This document shows, in pieces, positions 7,506 to 16,460 of a stretch of 56,906 bases of DNA. Made by a program: the position numbers and the translations under genes. A model generated the notes under the pieces. The model was not told the DNA's origin. It ran no database searches and was given only the letters and a program-made list of their open reading frames with translations. Positions within the stretch are counted from its first letter, which is position 1. Every line of letters begins with the position of its first letter. This DNA is from Myxococcales bacterium (GTDB lineage Bacteria > Myxococcota_A > Polyangia > Palsa-1104 > JAEUJZ01). The stretch is taken from assembly GCA_016794505.1 (NCBI GenBank), contig JAEUJZ010000140.1, forward strand, positions 1 to 56,906. The letters are read 5' to 3'.

Positions 7506-8876
7506 GTGGTCGATCATATAGACCTTGGCATCCAGCAAATAGCCGAGGCGGCGCACCAAGGCGCAGGTCAAAAGCCCCATGACCAAGCCCAGCGAAGTGC
7601 CGAGCACGCCGATGCCCATGCCGGCGGTGCGGAAGACGGACGCCACCGAAGGGGCTGACATGCCCATGGCGCGCAAGATGGCCACTTCGCGCGTCTTTTC
7701 GACGACCAACAGGGTCAGCGAGGCCACGATGTTGCACGCCGCGACCAAGATGATGAGGAACAAGACCAAGGTTAGGACGGCTTTCTGCAGGCGAAGCGCC
7801 GTGAATAGGTTGTGGTTTAGCTCTTCCCAATCGACGCTGCGGAACGGCGGACCGCCCAGGAACTGCACCAGCTTGTCGCCGATGAGGCGGGCGGCGTCGA
7901 CGTGCTGATCGCGCAGGCGAAGCTCAATGCCGGTGACGGTGTTGCCCAGTCCCACAAGCTCTTGTGCTTTGGGCAGCGTGACCATGAGCAGCCGGCGATC
8001 GTACTCGTCGAAGCCAGCGCTGAAGATGCCAGCGATGCGAAACTCTTGTACGCGCGGTGGATCCTCTGAGCGGCGGGCCGGGGCTCCCTCGCCAGTCCAG
8101 TCCAGTCCGACGAGCGGCGATACCAAGCGCACGCGCTCTCCTGACTGAAGCTTGAGCCGACGCGCTAGCTCGCGACCGACGAGCAGGCCGGGCAGGGGTG
8201 GGCCGCCATCGCGGGGCGATTGATCCAGCGACAGCGCAGCCAAGGACAGCGGTTTTCCGTCGGGCCCCGGCAACAACCAGCGCTGCATGTCCAGCACCGC
8301 AGAGGCCCGCTTGATGTCGATGCCCTTGACCAAGACACCCGCCGTGCGGAAGCCGTCTTTGGCCAGCAGCATCTCGTGATAGACGAAAGGCGACGCGGCC
8401 TTTACTTCCGGCTGATCCAGAAGCTTCTTCATGGTCTCGTCGTAGTCCTGAAAATCGAGACCGTATTTCAAGATCAGCACGTGGGCGTTGAGGCCGATCA
8501 CGCGATTGCGGATCTCGCCCTGGAAACCGGATGTGACGGCCATGACCACGGTCAGTGCCGCCACCCCCAAGACGACGCCGACCACCGCCACCGTGCTGAA
8601 CACCGACAGCACGGTGAGCAGCGCGGCGATGATGCTGCACAAAGGCGCGACGAGCGCGACCATGCCCAGAAGGAAGGTCTTTTGTCCGGGCAAAAGGAAG
8701 TAGTACGCCTCGATCGCCAGCGTGATGAGCACGCTGAATGCGGCGAACCAGTTGAGAAAGCGACTTTGGCGATAGCGGATCAGATACCGACGAGCGATTA
8801 GCTGCTCGTGTGGGCTCGGCCACAGCGAGCGCAGCCAGCCTGGCTCTTTTCCAGAACGTTCAGGTGAGCGGCTCAT
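7371..8876 (-). CDS. FtsX/LolC-E-type ABC transporter permease
   Basis: A 501-residue integral membrane protein of the MacB/FtsX/LolCDE permease class. N-terminal helices lie around 38-60 and 65-125, a large periplasmic domain follows (with the GFQGEIRNRVIGLNAHVLI entry segment seen in LolC/E), and three C-terminal helices carry the FtsX signature (VVEKTREVAILRAMGMS). Compared with LolC/E it has extra hydrophobic segments before the first conserved helix. No ATPase (LolD) gene is nearby, so its partner must be elsewhere. ATG 8876 was chosen because a longer frame would overlap the divergent pseudouridine synthase gene. Likely role: extracting lipoproteins from the inner membrane, by family inference. 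Confidence 0.85.
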   Translation of the reverse strand: MSRSPERSGKEPGWLRSLWPSPHEQLIARRYLIRYRQSRFLNWFAAFSVLITLAIEAYYFLLPGQKTFLLGMVALVAPLCSIIAALLTVLSVFSTVAVVGVVLGVAALTVVMAVTSGFQGEIRNRVIGLNAHVLILKYGLDFQDYDETMKKLLDQPEVKAASPFVYHEMLLAKDGFRTAGVLVKGIDIKRASAVLDMQRWLLPGPDGKPLSLAALSLDQSPRDGGPPLPGLLVGRELARRLKLQSGERVRLVSPLVGLDWTGEGAPARRSEDPPRVQEFRIAGIFSAGFDEYDRRLLMVTLPKAQELVGLGNTVTGIELRLRDQHVDAARLIGDKLVQFLGGPPFRSVDWEELNHNLFTALRLQKAVLTLVLFLIILVAACNIVASLTLLVVEKTREVAILRAMGMSAPSVASVFRTAGMGIGVLGTSLGLVMGLLTCALVRRLGYLLDAKVYMIDHLPTDVSSFEVAFIGGMTLLICLLSTLYPALRAARLRPADGLRMD

Positions 8877-8937
8877 GCAAGTAGATTGGCCGCGAAGAGC
8901 GACCGTCGCGCGGTTATAACAAGAACCAGCGTCGCAG

Positions 8938-10149
8938 GTGTCAGCAATCGTGAGCCAAGCACAGAGCCCATCGCCGATTTTCAGCGCCGAGAGCGCATCC
9001 GCCCCATCCTTTGCCGCGGCCACGTCCCGCGCTGCAGCAGCTCGTCCCAGCATCATCGAGCAGCGCTTCGTCGTCGAAAACGAGTGCCACGGCTGGCGAC
9101 TCGATCGCTTCTTGCAGAAGCGCATCCGCCGCTTGTCGCGCAGTCGCATCCAGCGGGTGATCGAGGGGGACTGCGATGTCGATGGGCGCGTGGCGCGCTC
9201 GGGAATGCGCGTGTTTTCAGGCCAGCTGGTGTCGTTTCGTCGACCGGCCCCGCCCGAGCCCGACGTGCCGCGCGAGTTCAGCGTGGTCTTGGCCGATCCC
9301 AGCTTTTACGTCATCGACAAGCCGGCAGGGCTGCCCATTCATCCGACGGGGCGCTATCACTTTTCAACCCTGACGGCGGTGATGCGCGAGCGCTTTCCCG
9401 GCGAGTCTTTGCAGGTCGCACACCGCCTGGATCGTGAGACCTCGGGCCTGCTGCTGGTCGCGCGCACAGCGCAAGCGGCATCGGTGCTGAAGACCGCGTT
9501 TCAAAAGCGACTGATTCGCAAACGCTACCTGGCCATCGCGCACGGCCATCCCGCGCAGGATCACGTTGTCCTCGAACAGCCGATCGGCCCGGCCGGCAGC
9601 TTGGTCCGTGTGCGCATGGCAGTGCGCTCGCTGGAAGAAGGCGGCTTGCCGTCGCGTACCGACGTGCAAGTGCTGGGACGCAGTCGGCGCTATTCGCTGC
9701 TTGAGTGCCGGCCGTTTACCGGGCGTCAGCATCAGATCCGCGTTCACCTGGACGCCATCGGCCACCCCATCGTCGGTGACAAGCTGTACCCAGACGAGAC
9801 GGTCTTTCTGCGCTGGATCGCACGCGGCGGCGGCATCGCCGAGATCGAAGGCGAGAGCGACGGTGAGTCCGATGAGCGCTTGGGCACACTGCCGCAGGCC
9901 GATCCGGGGCTTGACGCAGAGGCAGAGCACGTTCTGCCCGATGAAGACGACGTCGAGTCCCACGTGGAGCGCTTGCAAGAGACCGCTGATCCAGCTCGTA
10001 CTGCTGAGGAGGAGCTAGGCCTTGAGCTACCGCGCCACGCACTGCACGCGGCCGGACTGGTCTTTCCGCATCCCATAAGCGGCGAGCCCGTCACCGCTGA
10101 GAGCCCTTTGCCCCAGGATCTAGCGGACTTTTTTGCGAGCGACGGCTAG
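8938..10149 (+). CDS. RluA-family 23S rRNA pseudouridine synthase with acidic insert
   Basis: A 403-residue enzyme that isomerises uridine to pseudouridine in RNA. An S4 RNA-binding domain covers about 52-102 (WRLDRFLQKRIRRLSRSRIQ). The catalytic domain has the RluA motif HRLDRETSG with the catalytic Asp at 165, then GRQHQIRVHL and the GDKLYP motif. A Glu/Asp-rich insert of about 60 residues (about 300-355) near the C-terminus is unusual for the family. The GTG at 8938 is the start used; upstream Shine-Dalgarno signals are weak and a downstream start cannot be excluded. It is divergent from the permease gene and its 3' end overlaps the convergent VKOR-DsbA gene by 30 bases. Target site (RluA/C/D type) not determined. 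Confidence 0.85.
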   Translation: MSAIVSQAQSPSPIFSAESASAPSFAAATSRAAAARPSIIEQRFVVENECHGWRLDRFLQKRIRRLSRSRIQRVIEGDCDVDGRVARSGMRVFSGQLVSFRRPAPPEPDVPREFSVVLADPSFYVIDKPAGLPIHPTGRYHFSTLTAVMRERFPGESLQVAHRLDRETSGLLLVARTAQAASVLKTAFQKRLIRKRYLAIAHGHPAQDHVVLEQPIGPAGSLVRVRMAVRSLEEGGLPSRTDVQVLGRSRRYSLLECRPFTGRQHQIRVHLDAIGHPIVGDKLYPDETVFLRWIARGGGIAEIEGESDGESDERLGTLPQADPGLDAEAEHVLPDEDDVESHVERLQETADPARTAEEELGLELPRHALHAAGLVFPHPISGEPVTAESPLPQDLADFFASDG

Positions 10150-11319
10150 CTCTTCCTCGATCAGCGCGCGGAAGGCTTCGATGGGCTGTGCGCCCGTCAG
10201 CTTGCGGCCGTTGATCAGCAGAACCGGCACGCCCGCGACACCTGCTTTGGCGCACTGCTCGATGTCCTTGGCGATGCGTGAAGCAGCGGCTGGATCGGTA
10301 AGACAGCGACGGAATTGTGGCTCGTTGAGGTTCAGCGCACGCATGTGTGCGTCGAGATCCTCGGGCTCGGTTGCGCCGTCAAACAGCTTCTCGGCGTACG
10401 CCCAGAACTGGCCCTGTTCCCCGGCGCAGAAAGCAGCCCGAGCCGCGGCACACGCGTTCGGATGAATCTGTCGCTTGAGCAGCGAGTTGCAGCTTTGATC
10501 GAGCGGGAAATGACGGAAGACCAAGCGCAGTTGGTTGGGGTATTGACGACGTAGCTCGGCCAGGGTCTGCGCTGCTTTTTGACAGTACGGGCATTCGAAG
10601 TCGCTGATCTCGACGATCGTGACCGGCGCTTCGCTGGGTCCCACGCTAGGAGCCGTCGCATCGGTCAGATCGATGCGCTCGATCCGGGGAGGCGGTTGTC
10701 CTGGACTGGCTGCGACGGGTCGGCTGCGCTCTTCCGCCAGGCGATGCGCTTCGTGCCCCGCGGTGCGCAGCACCCAAGACGAGGCAAAGCCGCCAGAAAG
10801 CCCAGCGATCATCAACAGAAGGGGCGCCGGGCGCCGCAAGCTGCGCAGGTCGTCACTGACGTGCTGTGGCAGGGTGCGCAGGACCGTCACCGACTGCGGC
10901 AGCACCACACCCAAGAGCAGCGCATTGATGATGTAAAGCGAGATGCAGAACAGGCAAAAGGTGTGCAAGACGAACAACGAGATGCCGGCCATGAACAGCG
11001 AAAAGCTGTTGGCAGCGACGATAAGCAACACCAGATACGGCTGCAGCCGCGGGCGCAGATCCGGTTTGGCTGCTCCGAGCAGAGACAGAAGGATCATCCC
11101 CAAATAGAACAGCGAACCGAGATGCGAGACCGGCACGCCAAATAGCTCGGACCACGAGCTGGTGTTCACGAGGTCGCAGTTGAGCTGGCTGCCTAGGTTG
11201 CAGACGCTCGCTGCCCCGGTGCGCAGGTGGGTCAGATGAATGGACGTGAGATAGACAGAGCTGCCCAGGCCTAGAGCCGAAAGCGCGGCCATTGCCGCAG
11301 GGCGCCACATCGCGATCAT
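10120..11319 (-). CDS. VKOR-DsbA fusion: disulphide bond formation protein
   Basis: A 399-residue single-chain oxidative folding system. Residues 1-140 form a four-helix vitamin K epoxide reductase homologue with loop cysteines C40 and C48 and the quinone-side CxxC (C122, C125, in TFCLFC). A further hydrophobic helix (about 166-184) leads to a periplasmic thioredoxin-fold domain of the DsbA/DsbG type with CPYC (243-246) and a GVAGVPVLLING cis-proline segment. The VKOR part would reoxidise the DsbA part using quinone, replacing DsbB. Such fusions are known in myxobacteria and cyanobacteria. The stop overlaps the end of the convergent pseudouridine synthase gene. Confidence 0.9.
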   Translation of the reverse strand: MIAMWRPAAMAALSALGLGSSVYLTSIHLTHLRTGAASVCNLGSQLNCDLVNTSSWSELFGVPVSHLGSLFYLGMILLSLLGAAKPDLRPRLQPYLVLLIVAANSFSLFMAGISLFVLHTFCLFCISLYIINALLLGVVLPQSVTVLRTLPQHVSDDLRSLRRPAPLLLMIAGLSGGFASSWVLRTAGHEAHRLAEERSRPVAASPGQPPPRIERIDLTDATAPSVGPSEAPVTIVEISDFECPYCQKAAQTLAELRRQYPNQLRLVFRHFPLDQSCNSLLKRQIHPNACAAARAAFCAGEQGQFWAYAEKLFDGATEPEDLDAHMRALNLNEPQFRRCLTDPAAASRIAKDIEQCAKAGVAGVPVLLINGRKLTGAQPIEAFRALIEEELAVARKKVR

Positions 11320-11375
11320 ACGATAGGCTTACTCGGGCAGAGCCCTCGATGGCAAGCGGCTCGACGCACGTACCG

Positions 11376-11780
11376 CTAGCAGACCGAGGGCGAGTGTTCG
11401 CCGCTGCTCAGCACGCGCAGCATCTGTGGACGAGCGCGGCGCACGCGGATGCGGACCAGATTGGCATCGCTGCGTTCATCGTAAAGAACGAGCAGCAGGG
11501 CTTGGTGCCCAAGCGGAGCAGCACAGACCTGCATGCGCCCCACTTTTGCGAAGCGGTCCTCAACGGGAACGGCGAGGTGGCTCGCTTGCTGTGTCTCGAT
11601 AAGCATCTCGGCGGCCAGCTCTGTGAACTCCGTCGAGGTCACGCCAGCGAGGATATTCCGATCGCCAGCATGGGCCACGACGCAGCCATCTAAGGTGCAA
11701 ATCAGCACCTTGCGTGCAACGGCTGACCGCAAGAGCCGCTCACAGAGCACGTCCAGCGAAGCGGACGAGCTAATCTGCAT
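11376..11780 (-). CDS. Roadblock/LC7-like domain protein
   Basis: A 134-residue single-domain protein. The pattern of a helix, the strand pair VLICTLDGCVVAHAG (24-38), a second helix and a VCAAPLG-ALLLVLYDE strand hairpin fits the roadblock/longin-like fold that in myxobacteria includes MglB, the GTPase-activating partner of MglA. No MglA-type GTPase gene is adjacent. The C-terminal 25 residues are basic. The assignment rests on pattern only; another small longin-like family is possible. Confidence 0.55.
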   Translation of the reverse strand: MQISSSASLDVLCERLLRSAVARKVLICTLDGCVVAHAGDRNILAGVTSTEFTELAAEMLIETQQASHLAVPVEDRFAKVGRMQVCAAPLGHQALLLVLYDERSDANLVRIRVRRARPQMLRVLSSGEHSPSVC

Positions 11781-12065
11781 GGTGTCATCATCGCATAGAT
11801 TCGCGCTCTACGCAGCGGTTTCTTTTCAGAAAATCCGCGGCGCTGCGCGGACTTAGCTGCCACGCGCAGGCCCGTGTTTGGGCGCGGTGTTTCCGGTTTG
11901 TCGCGCCAAGAAGTTGGCCTGGAAGATTTGCTGGGAGATTTGCTGGAGGCTTTGCTGGACAGCGTGCTTGTTGAGCTGGATTGGATGGCGAAGCGGGCAG
12001 CGGGACGGGATGGCGGCGAAGGCTAGAGGCGGGCGTGGCGCCCGAGACCCTGCAGAACGAAGAAC
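11781..12065. other. Intergenic region with imperfect short repeats
   Basis: A 285-base gap between two minus-strand genes. I see no gene. Around 11920-11965 an imperfect repeat of the pattern gaTTTGCTGga occurs three times. It should contain the end of the PilZ/PEGA transcript and the promoter of the roadblock gene is on the other side. No clear terminator with a T-run is visible. Confidence 0.4.
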
Positions 12066-14231
12066 TTATGGAGCAGCCGGCTTGCCCGCTTCTTCAGCAG
12101 GAGCCTGCTTGGGCTCCGCCGCTTTCGCCGGCTCGTCGTTTTTTGTTTCAGGCTTTGCTTCGTTTTTTGTTTCGGGCTTCGCCTCGGGCTTTGCTTCGGG
12201 CTTCGCGGTGTCCGTGGCTGCGTCGGCTTTGCCGGCCGGGGCGGTTTCAGCTCCGCTCGACCGCTTTCCGGTTGCGGCTGCTTTGCCGCCTTTCTTCGCC
12301 AGCGATTCCAACACCGCGCTCAGCGGCAACACTTCCTTCTTGTTGCGAAGCTGGAATGTGTCGGCATCCGAAACGGTGTGCGACCAGACCTCGAAGCCAG
12401 CGCGGCGAAGCTCGATCTTGATCGGCTTGTTCAGCTCGGCCTTGCGGATGATCCACGGCGTGCGGCCGACGCGCTTGCCATCGACAAACACGTCTGCGCC
12501 CTTGGGCACGGATGCGATCTCGATCTGGCGCTCGATGGGCAGGAGCTTGATCTCGATCGCTTTGTTGTCGTCCGCCAGCTTGATCTTCTGGCGTACCTCT
12601 TGGAACCCCTGCAGGCTCAGGCGCAGATCGTACAGCTTGCCGGCGGCGAGCCCTGGGATGCGCACAGGCGTGGTACCGACGGATTTTCCGGCTAACTCAA
12701 CCTGCGCACCGGGTGGTTCCGAGGTCACGAGCTGACCTGCGCCATCGCTTGCCGTTTCGCTGCCGGCCTTGCCGTTGGCCTCGGTCGGCTTGGTCGCATC
12801 GCCGGCTGGCTTGGTCGCATCGGTACCGGCTGGAGTGCTGGGCTTTTCCGGGATCAAGACCGGCGGCTGCAGCGGCTGCGGTGGCGGCGTGTTGACAATC
12901 GGCGGAGTCGGCGGTGGGGGCGGCGGCGTCGCAAGGGGCTTTTGCCCCTGCAGCACAAAGTAGCCAGCTACCGCGACCAACAGCAGCAGGATGGCGGCGC
13001 CGATGAGCAGGCCCTTGGGGGCTCCGCCGCTTGTGCTGGTCGAAGCCGCATCTGCGACAGGCTGCGGTGCTGGCGTGCTGGCGTGCGTTGGCGGCTGCGA
13101 GATCGGCGCTGCGGGAACTGGACTCGCCACGTGAGCCGGTGTACTGGCTTGGACCCCCGGACCGTCGCTGTGTGAAGCGCCAGGCCGTTCGGGAGAGCCC
13201 ATCGCAGAAGCGGGCACCGACTCAGGCGTCATGGCCGAGGAGGAGGGGCTCGGCGCGGACACACTTGGCTTGGCCTGCATGGGCACCGGGTCGGGTTCAC
13301 CCGTCGGGGTTCGCTGGCTCTCGGCGACTTGCGCGGCATCGGCAGCCTTGACCGGCGTCACCGCGGATTCCGGGATCGGGATCTGAGCGGCCTTGATGCC
13401 AGAGCTAGACGGCTCGCGGCCGGGCCCGGAAGTCGGCAGAGCAGCGGCCGGATTGACCAAGCCACTTGCCGAAGGCCCCAGTCCGAAGCCCTGGCCGAGC
13501 AGCGTGCTGCGCAAGCCATCGGGCTTTTTGATCGCCTGCATCGGCTGCATGGCCGGCAGCTTCTGCCCCGCGGGAATCGAGGAAGAAGGGATCGCTGGAA
13601 GCGAGCCACTGCCTTCGCTGCTGGCGCCCGCGAACTTGCGGACTTCATCCGAGAAGTCGGCGATGGAGCCCCGTCGCGTCGGCTGATCTTCGTCAAGAGC
13701 TCCGGCCTTGATCGACTCGGCCAAGCGGTTGACCTGATCGGCGGCCATGGCGCGCGTCGGCTCGTCACCGAACATGTTGCCCTTCGGCGTCTCTTGACTG
13801 GGGGCGGGGGCCGGCGCTTCTCCGGCATCGCCCCCCTGGGCACGGATGCCATCGTCGAAGCGCGAGCCTTTCTGCGCGTCGCCCCGTCGATCTTTTTCGG
13901 CCAAGATCCGACTCAGCACCCGCTCGCTATCGGGAGTCAGCTTGTCAAAGCGAACGCCCATGCCCGGCGCGACGCTCTGACGGGCTGGATCGTTCGCCCG
14001 ATTCCACACAACCGTGCCATCACCGCTCAACAGCGGCGAGCCGTCTTGCAGCTGAAACTCAAATTTCAGCGCTGTGCCGACGGCTAGCGGGTCTTTCGTG
14101 CGGATGAAAATGCCGCCCCGGCTGACGTCCACGGAGTAGCGCTCGATAAACTGTTCGAGGCTGCCACTCTTGAACTTGATCTTCAGCGTGATCGGGCCCT
14201 TGGTCCCCTTCTGGTTCTCAGTGGTTGACAT
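12066..14231 (-). CDS. PilZ-like (TIGR02266-type) and PEGA-domain membrane protein
   Basis: A 721-residue protein with a myxobacterial layout. Residues 12-115 form a PilZ-related domain (FIERYSVDVSRGGIFIRT ... GMGVRFDKL), the paralogous type described from Myxococcus xanthus; it may or may not bind cyclic di-GMP. A 290-residue low-complexity linker holds two similar motifs, DEPTRAM (about 156) and EDQPTRRGS (about 181). A membrane helix spans 407-426, then a Pro-rich spacer, two PEGA surface repeats (about 501-565 and 568-625), and a Lys/Glu/Pro/Ala tail with KPEAKPETKN-type repeats. The PEGA part should be outside the inner membrane. It probably links cytoplasmic signalling to the envelope; that is inference. 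Confidence 0.8.
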   Translation of the reverse strand: MSTTENQKGTKGPITLKIKFKSGSLEQFIERYSVDVSRGGIFIRTKDPLAVGTALKFEFQLQDGSPLLSGDGTVVWNRANDPARQSVAPGMGVRFDKLTPDSERVLSRILAEKDRRGDAQKGSRFDDGIRAQGGDAGEAPAPAPSQETPKGNMFGDEPTRAMAADQVNRLAESIKAGALDEDQPTRRGSIADFSDEVRKFAGASSEGSGSLPAIPSSSIPAGQKLPAMQPMQAIKKPDGLRSTLLGQGFGLGPSASGLVNPAAALPTSGPGREPSSSGIKAAQIPIPESAVTPVKAADAAQVAESQRTPTGEPDPVPMQAKPSVSAPSPSSSAMTPESVPASAMGSPERPGASHSDGPGVQASTPAHVASPVPAAPISQPPTHASTPAPQPVADAASTSTSGGAPKGLLIGAAILLLLVAVAGYFVLQGQKPLATPPPPPPTPPIVNTPPPQPLQPPVLIPEKPSTPAGTDATKPAGDATKPTEANGKAGSETASDGAGQLVTSEPPGAQVELAGKSVGTTPVRIPGLAAGKLYDLRLSLQGFQEVRQKIKLADDNKAIEIKLLPIERQIEIASVPKGADVFVDGKRVGRTPWIIRKAELNKPIKIELRRAGFEVWSHTVSDADTFQLRNKKEVLPLSAVLESLAKKGGKAAATGKRSSGAETAPAGKADAATDTAKPEAKPEAKPETKNEAKPETKNDEPAKAAEPKQAPAEEAGKPAAP

Positions 14232-14440
14232 CTTTGCTCTCGCTCATCGCTAGCGGCTTCTTGGCACCAACCCACAGCTCATCTGGTTTACGCTGGCATG
14301 ACAGGCGCTTGGCACGGCCTGCGGTTCGGACGCTGCATCAAGGGGGGCCACGCGATGGGGCGCCTGTGACCACCGCAGTGACCTAGGGCCCAGCCTGACA
14401 CCACAAGAGCGGCATCTTTCATGCTGGTGGAGACAATATC

Positions 14441-16417
14441 ATGTCAGCGAATTTTCTGCTGGATTGTCAGGATCTTCGAGAGAAGCGGCGAGAGAAGCGG
14501 GGGGGGGAGCAAGGAGGGAACGGGCCGGGCCAGTTGGGGGGGGAGGCCGCACAGCGCGCTGGGGATCGGGTCAGCGGGGAGAGCAAGCGGCCCACTGTTC
14601 GCCTGCCCACGAGGTTCGGGGGGCTACCCGGTCCGCGGCTGCTGGTCGGATCCCTGGCCACGCTGGTGGTCATGGCGCCGGGTGTTCCAGGGGAGCTGCA
14701 GGCTGCCTATCGCGAGCCCTTGCGGGGTGGGCGCGGTGCGGTCGCAGCGGATCATGAGCTGGCGTCTCGGGCCGGCGCCGAAATCCTGGCACGAGGGGGC
14801 AATGCCGTCGATGCGGCGATTGCGACGGCGCTTGCTTTGGGGGTTGTGCAGCCGGCCGGATCGGGTCTTGGCGGTGGCGGCTTTCTGGTGTTTCGCCGGG
14901 CCGACGGCACGGTCCGCGTCCTCGACTTTCGCGAGGTCGCTCCCAAACAGGCGCACGCCAACATGTTCGTCGACGAAAAGACCGGGCAGGTCGTGCCCGA
15001 GCGATCGCGCCGTGGCGGGCTGGCCGTCGGTGTTCCCGGCGAAGCAGCGGGTTTTGCACAGGCTCTGCGCGAGCTTGGATCGCTGCCCGCTGAGCAGGTG
15101 ATTGCTCCGGCACTGCGCCTGGCAAAAGAGGGGTTTCCCGTCGGTAGGCACTTGGCGAGAAGTGCCGCTCTCGTCGTTCCTCAGCTTCGGGCGGGGCATC
15201 CCTTGCGCGTTCTCTTGGCGCCGGGTGGAGCCCCTCTAAAACAGGGCGAGCAGTGGCGCCGACCCGAGCTGGCTGAGACGCTGGCAGTGCTCGCCAAGGA
15301 TGGCTTTGCCGCGTACTACCGACTGGAACCGAGCGCCATCGGCGACGAGATTCTGCATGCGGTGGCCGCCGCGGGGGGCGTGCTGTCGGCGGACGATCTG
15401 CGCAGCTACAAGCCCGTGTGGCGACAGCCGCTTCTGGGGCGATACCGAGGCTGGCAAGTGGTTACTGCGCCGCCTCCCGCAGGAGGCATCACCGCGCTAG
15501 AGACCCTGCAGATCTTGGATGCACGTCCCGTATTCGCTGAAGGACCTGGCGCTTCGTCGACGCTGCACGAGATCGTCGAGTCGTTCAAGCATGCCTTTTC
15601 GGATCGCGCTCGCTATCACGGCGATCCTGCGTTTGATGCCGTGCCCCCTGAGCTAGGCACGGCGGCGTATGCCAAAGATCGCGCCGCCACTATTTCGCGC
15701 GAGCAGGTCTTGCAGCCGACGCAGTACGGTCGTCCGCAAGGGAATACACCCGCGCAGGCGCCTCGTGATCATGGAACCAGTCATCTGTGCGTGATCGATA
15801 AGGACGGCAATGCTGCGGCCTTGACGACGACAGTGAACCTGAGCTTCGGCGCGCACGTGATCGCGGGGCGCACGGGCGTCCTACTGAACAATCAGATGGA
15901 CGACTTTGCCGCGCAGAGCAACAAGCCCAACGCGTTTGGTCTGGTCGGAACCGGGGCCAACTTGGTAGCACCCGGCAAGCGTCCCGCATCGAGTATGAGT
16001 CCGCTTCTGGCCGTTGCTCCCGACGGATCGGTGCTGTGTGTCGGCGGATCGGGCGGGCCGACCATCGTCACGGGGGTCGTGCAGACCGTGATCAACGTCG
16101 TCGATTTTCGTATGACGGTCGAGGCTGCGATTGCCGCTCCCCGCGTGCATGCCCAGTTCATCCCCGACAGCGTGCTGGTCGAGCCCGAGATCGCAGCCGA
16201 TGTTCGCGCCGGTCTGCAGCGTCGTGGTCATCGCCTTGTCGTCACGCCCGCTGCTTTGGAAACGGCGGTGCAAGCGGTGTTTTATCGTCCCCCGCGCGCC
16301 CAGGTCGATCCAGGAGCGACGACGCCGATTCCGGTCGCCGACGATCGACCTGCCGAGCCACGCGGCTTCAGTGTGGCTGCCGATCCCCGCAAGGGCGGCA
16401 TTCCCGCGCTGCCCTAG
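14441..16417 (+). CDS. ggt: Gamma-glutamyltransferase
   Basis: A 658-residue gamma-glutamyltransferase proenzyme that breaks the gamma-glutamyl bond of glutathione in the periplasm. The autoprocessing site is DHGTSH with catalytic T446 becoming the N-terminus of the small subunit. Substrate-contact motifs are present: DFRE (R164), NNQMDDF, SSMSP and GGSGGPTI. The first 90 residues are unusual: a charged Gly/Arg-rich stretch followed by a hydrophobic segment (about 66-80) that may be an uncleaved signal anchor. ATG 14441 has GGTGGAG about 9 bases upstream. A GTG or ATG closer to residue 78 would be an alternative start. It converges with nothing and is 43 bases before xerC. Confidence 0.9.
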   Translation: MSANFLLDCQDLREKRREKRGGEQGGNGPGQLGGEAAQRAGDRVSGESKRPTVRLPTRFGGLPGPRLLVGSLATLVVMAPGVPGELQAAYREPLRGGRGAVAADHELASRAGAEILARGGNAVDAAIATALALGVVQPAGSGLGGGGFLVFRRADGTVRVLDFREVAPKQAHANMFVDEKTGQVVPERSRRGGLAVGVPGEAAGFAQALRELGSLPAEQVIAPALRLAKEGFPVGRHLARSAALVVPQLRAGHPLRVLLAPGGAPLKQGEQWRRPELAETLAVLAKDGFAAYYRLEPSAIGDEILHAVAAAGGVLSADDLRSYKPVWRQPLLGRYRGWQVVTAPPPAGGITALETLQILDARPVFAEGPGASSTLHEIVESFKHAFSDRARYHGDPAFDAVPPELGTAAYAKDRAATISREQVLQPTQYGRPQGNTPAQAPRDHGTSHLCVIDKDGNAAALTTTVNLSFGAHVIAGRTGVLLNNQMDDFAAQSNKPNAFGLVGTGANLVAPGKRPASSMSPLLAVAPDGSVLCVGGSGGPTIVTGVVQTVINVVDFRMTVEAAIAAPRVHAQFIPDSVLVEPEIAADVRAGLQRRGHRLVVTPAALETAVQAVFYRPPRAQVDPGATTPIPVADDRPAEPRGFSVAADPRKGGIPALP

Positions 16418-16460
16418 ATTTCGATATCCACCGCGACCGTCGCTGCCTAAGATACGCGCC

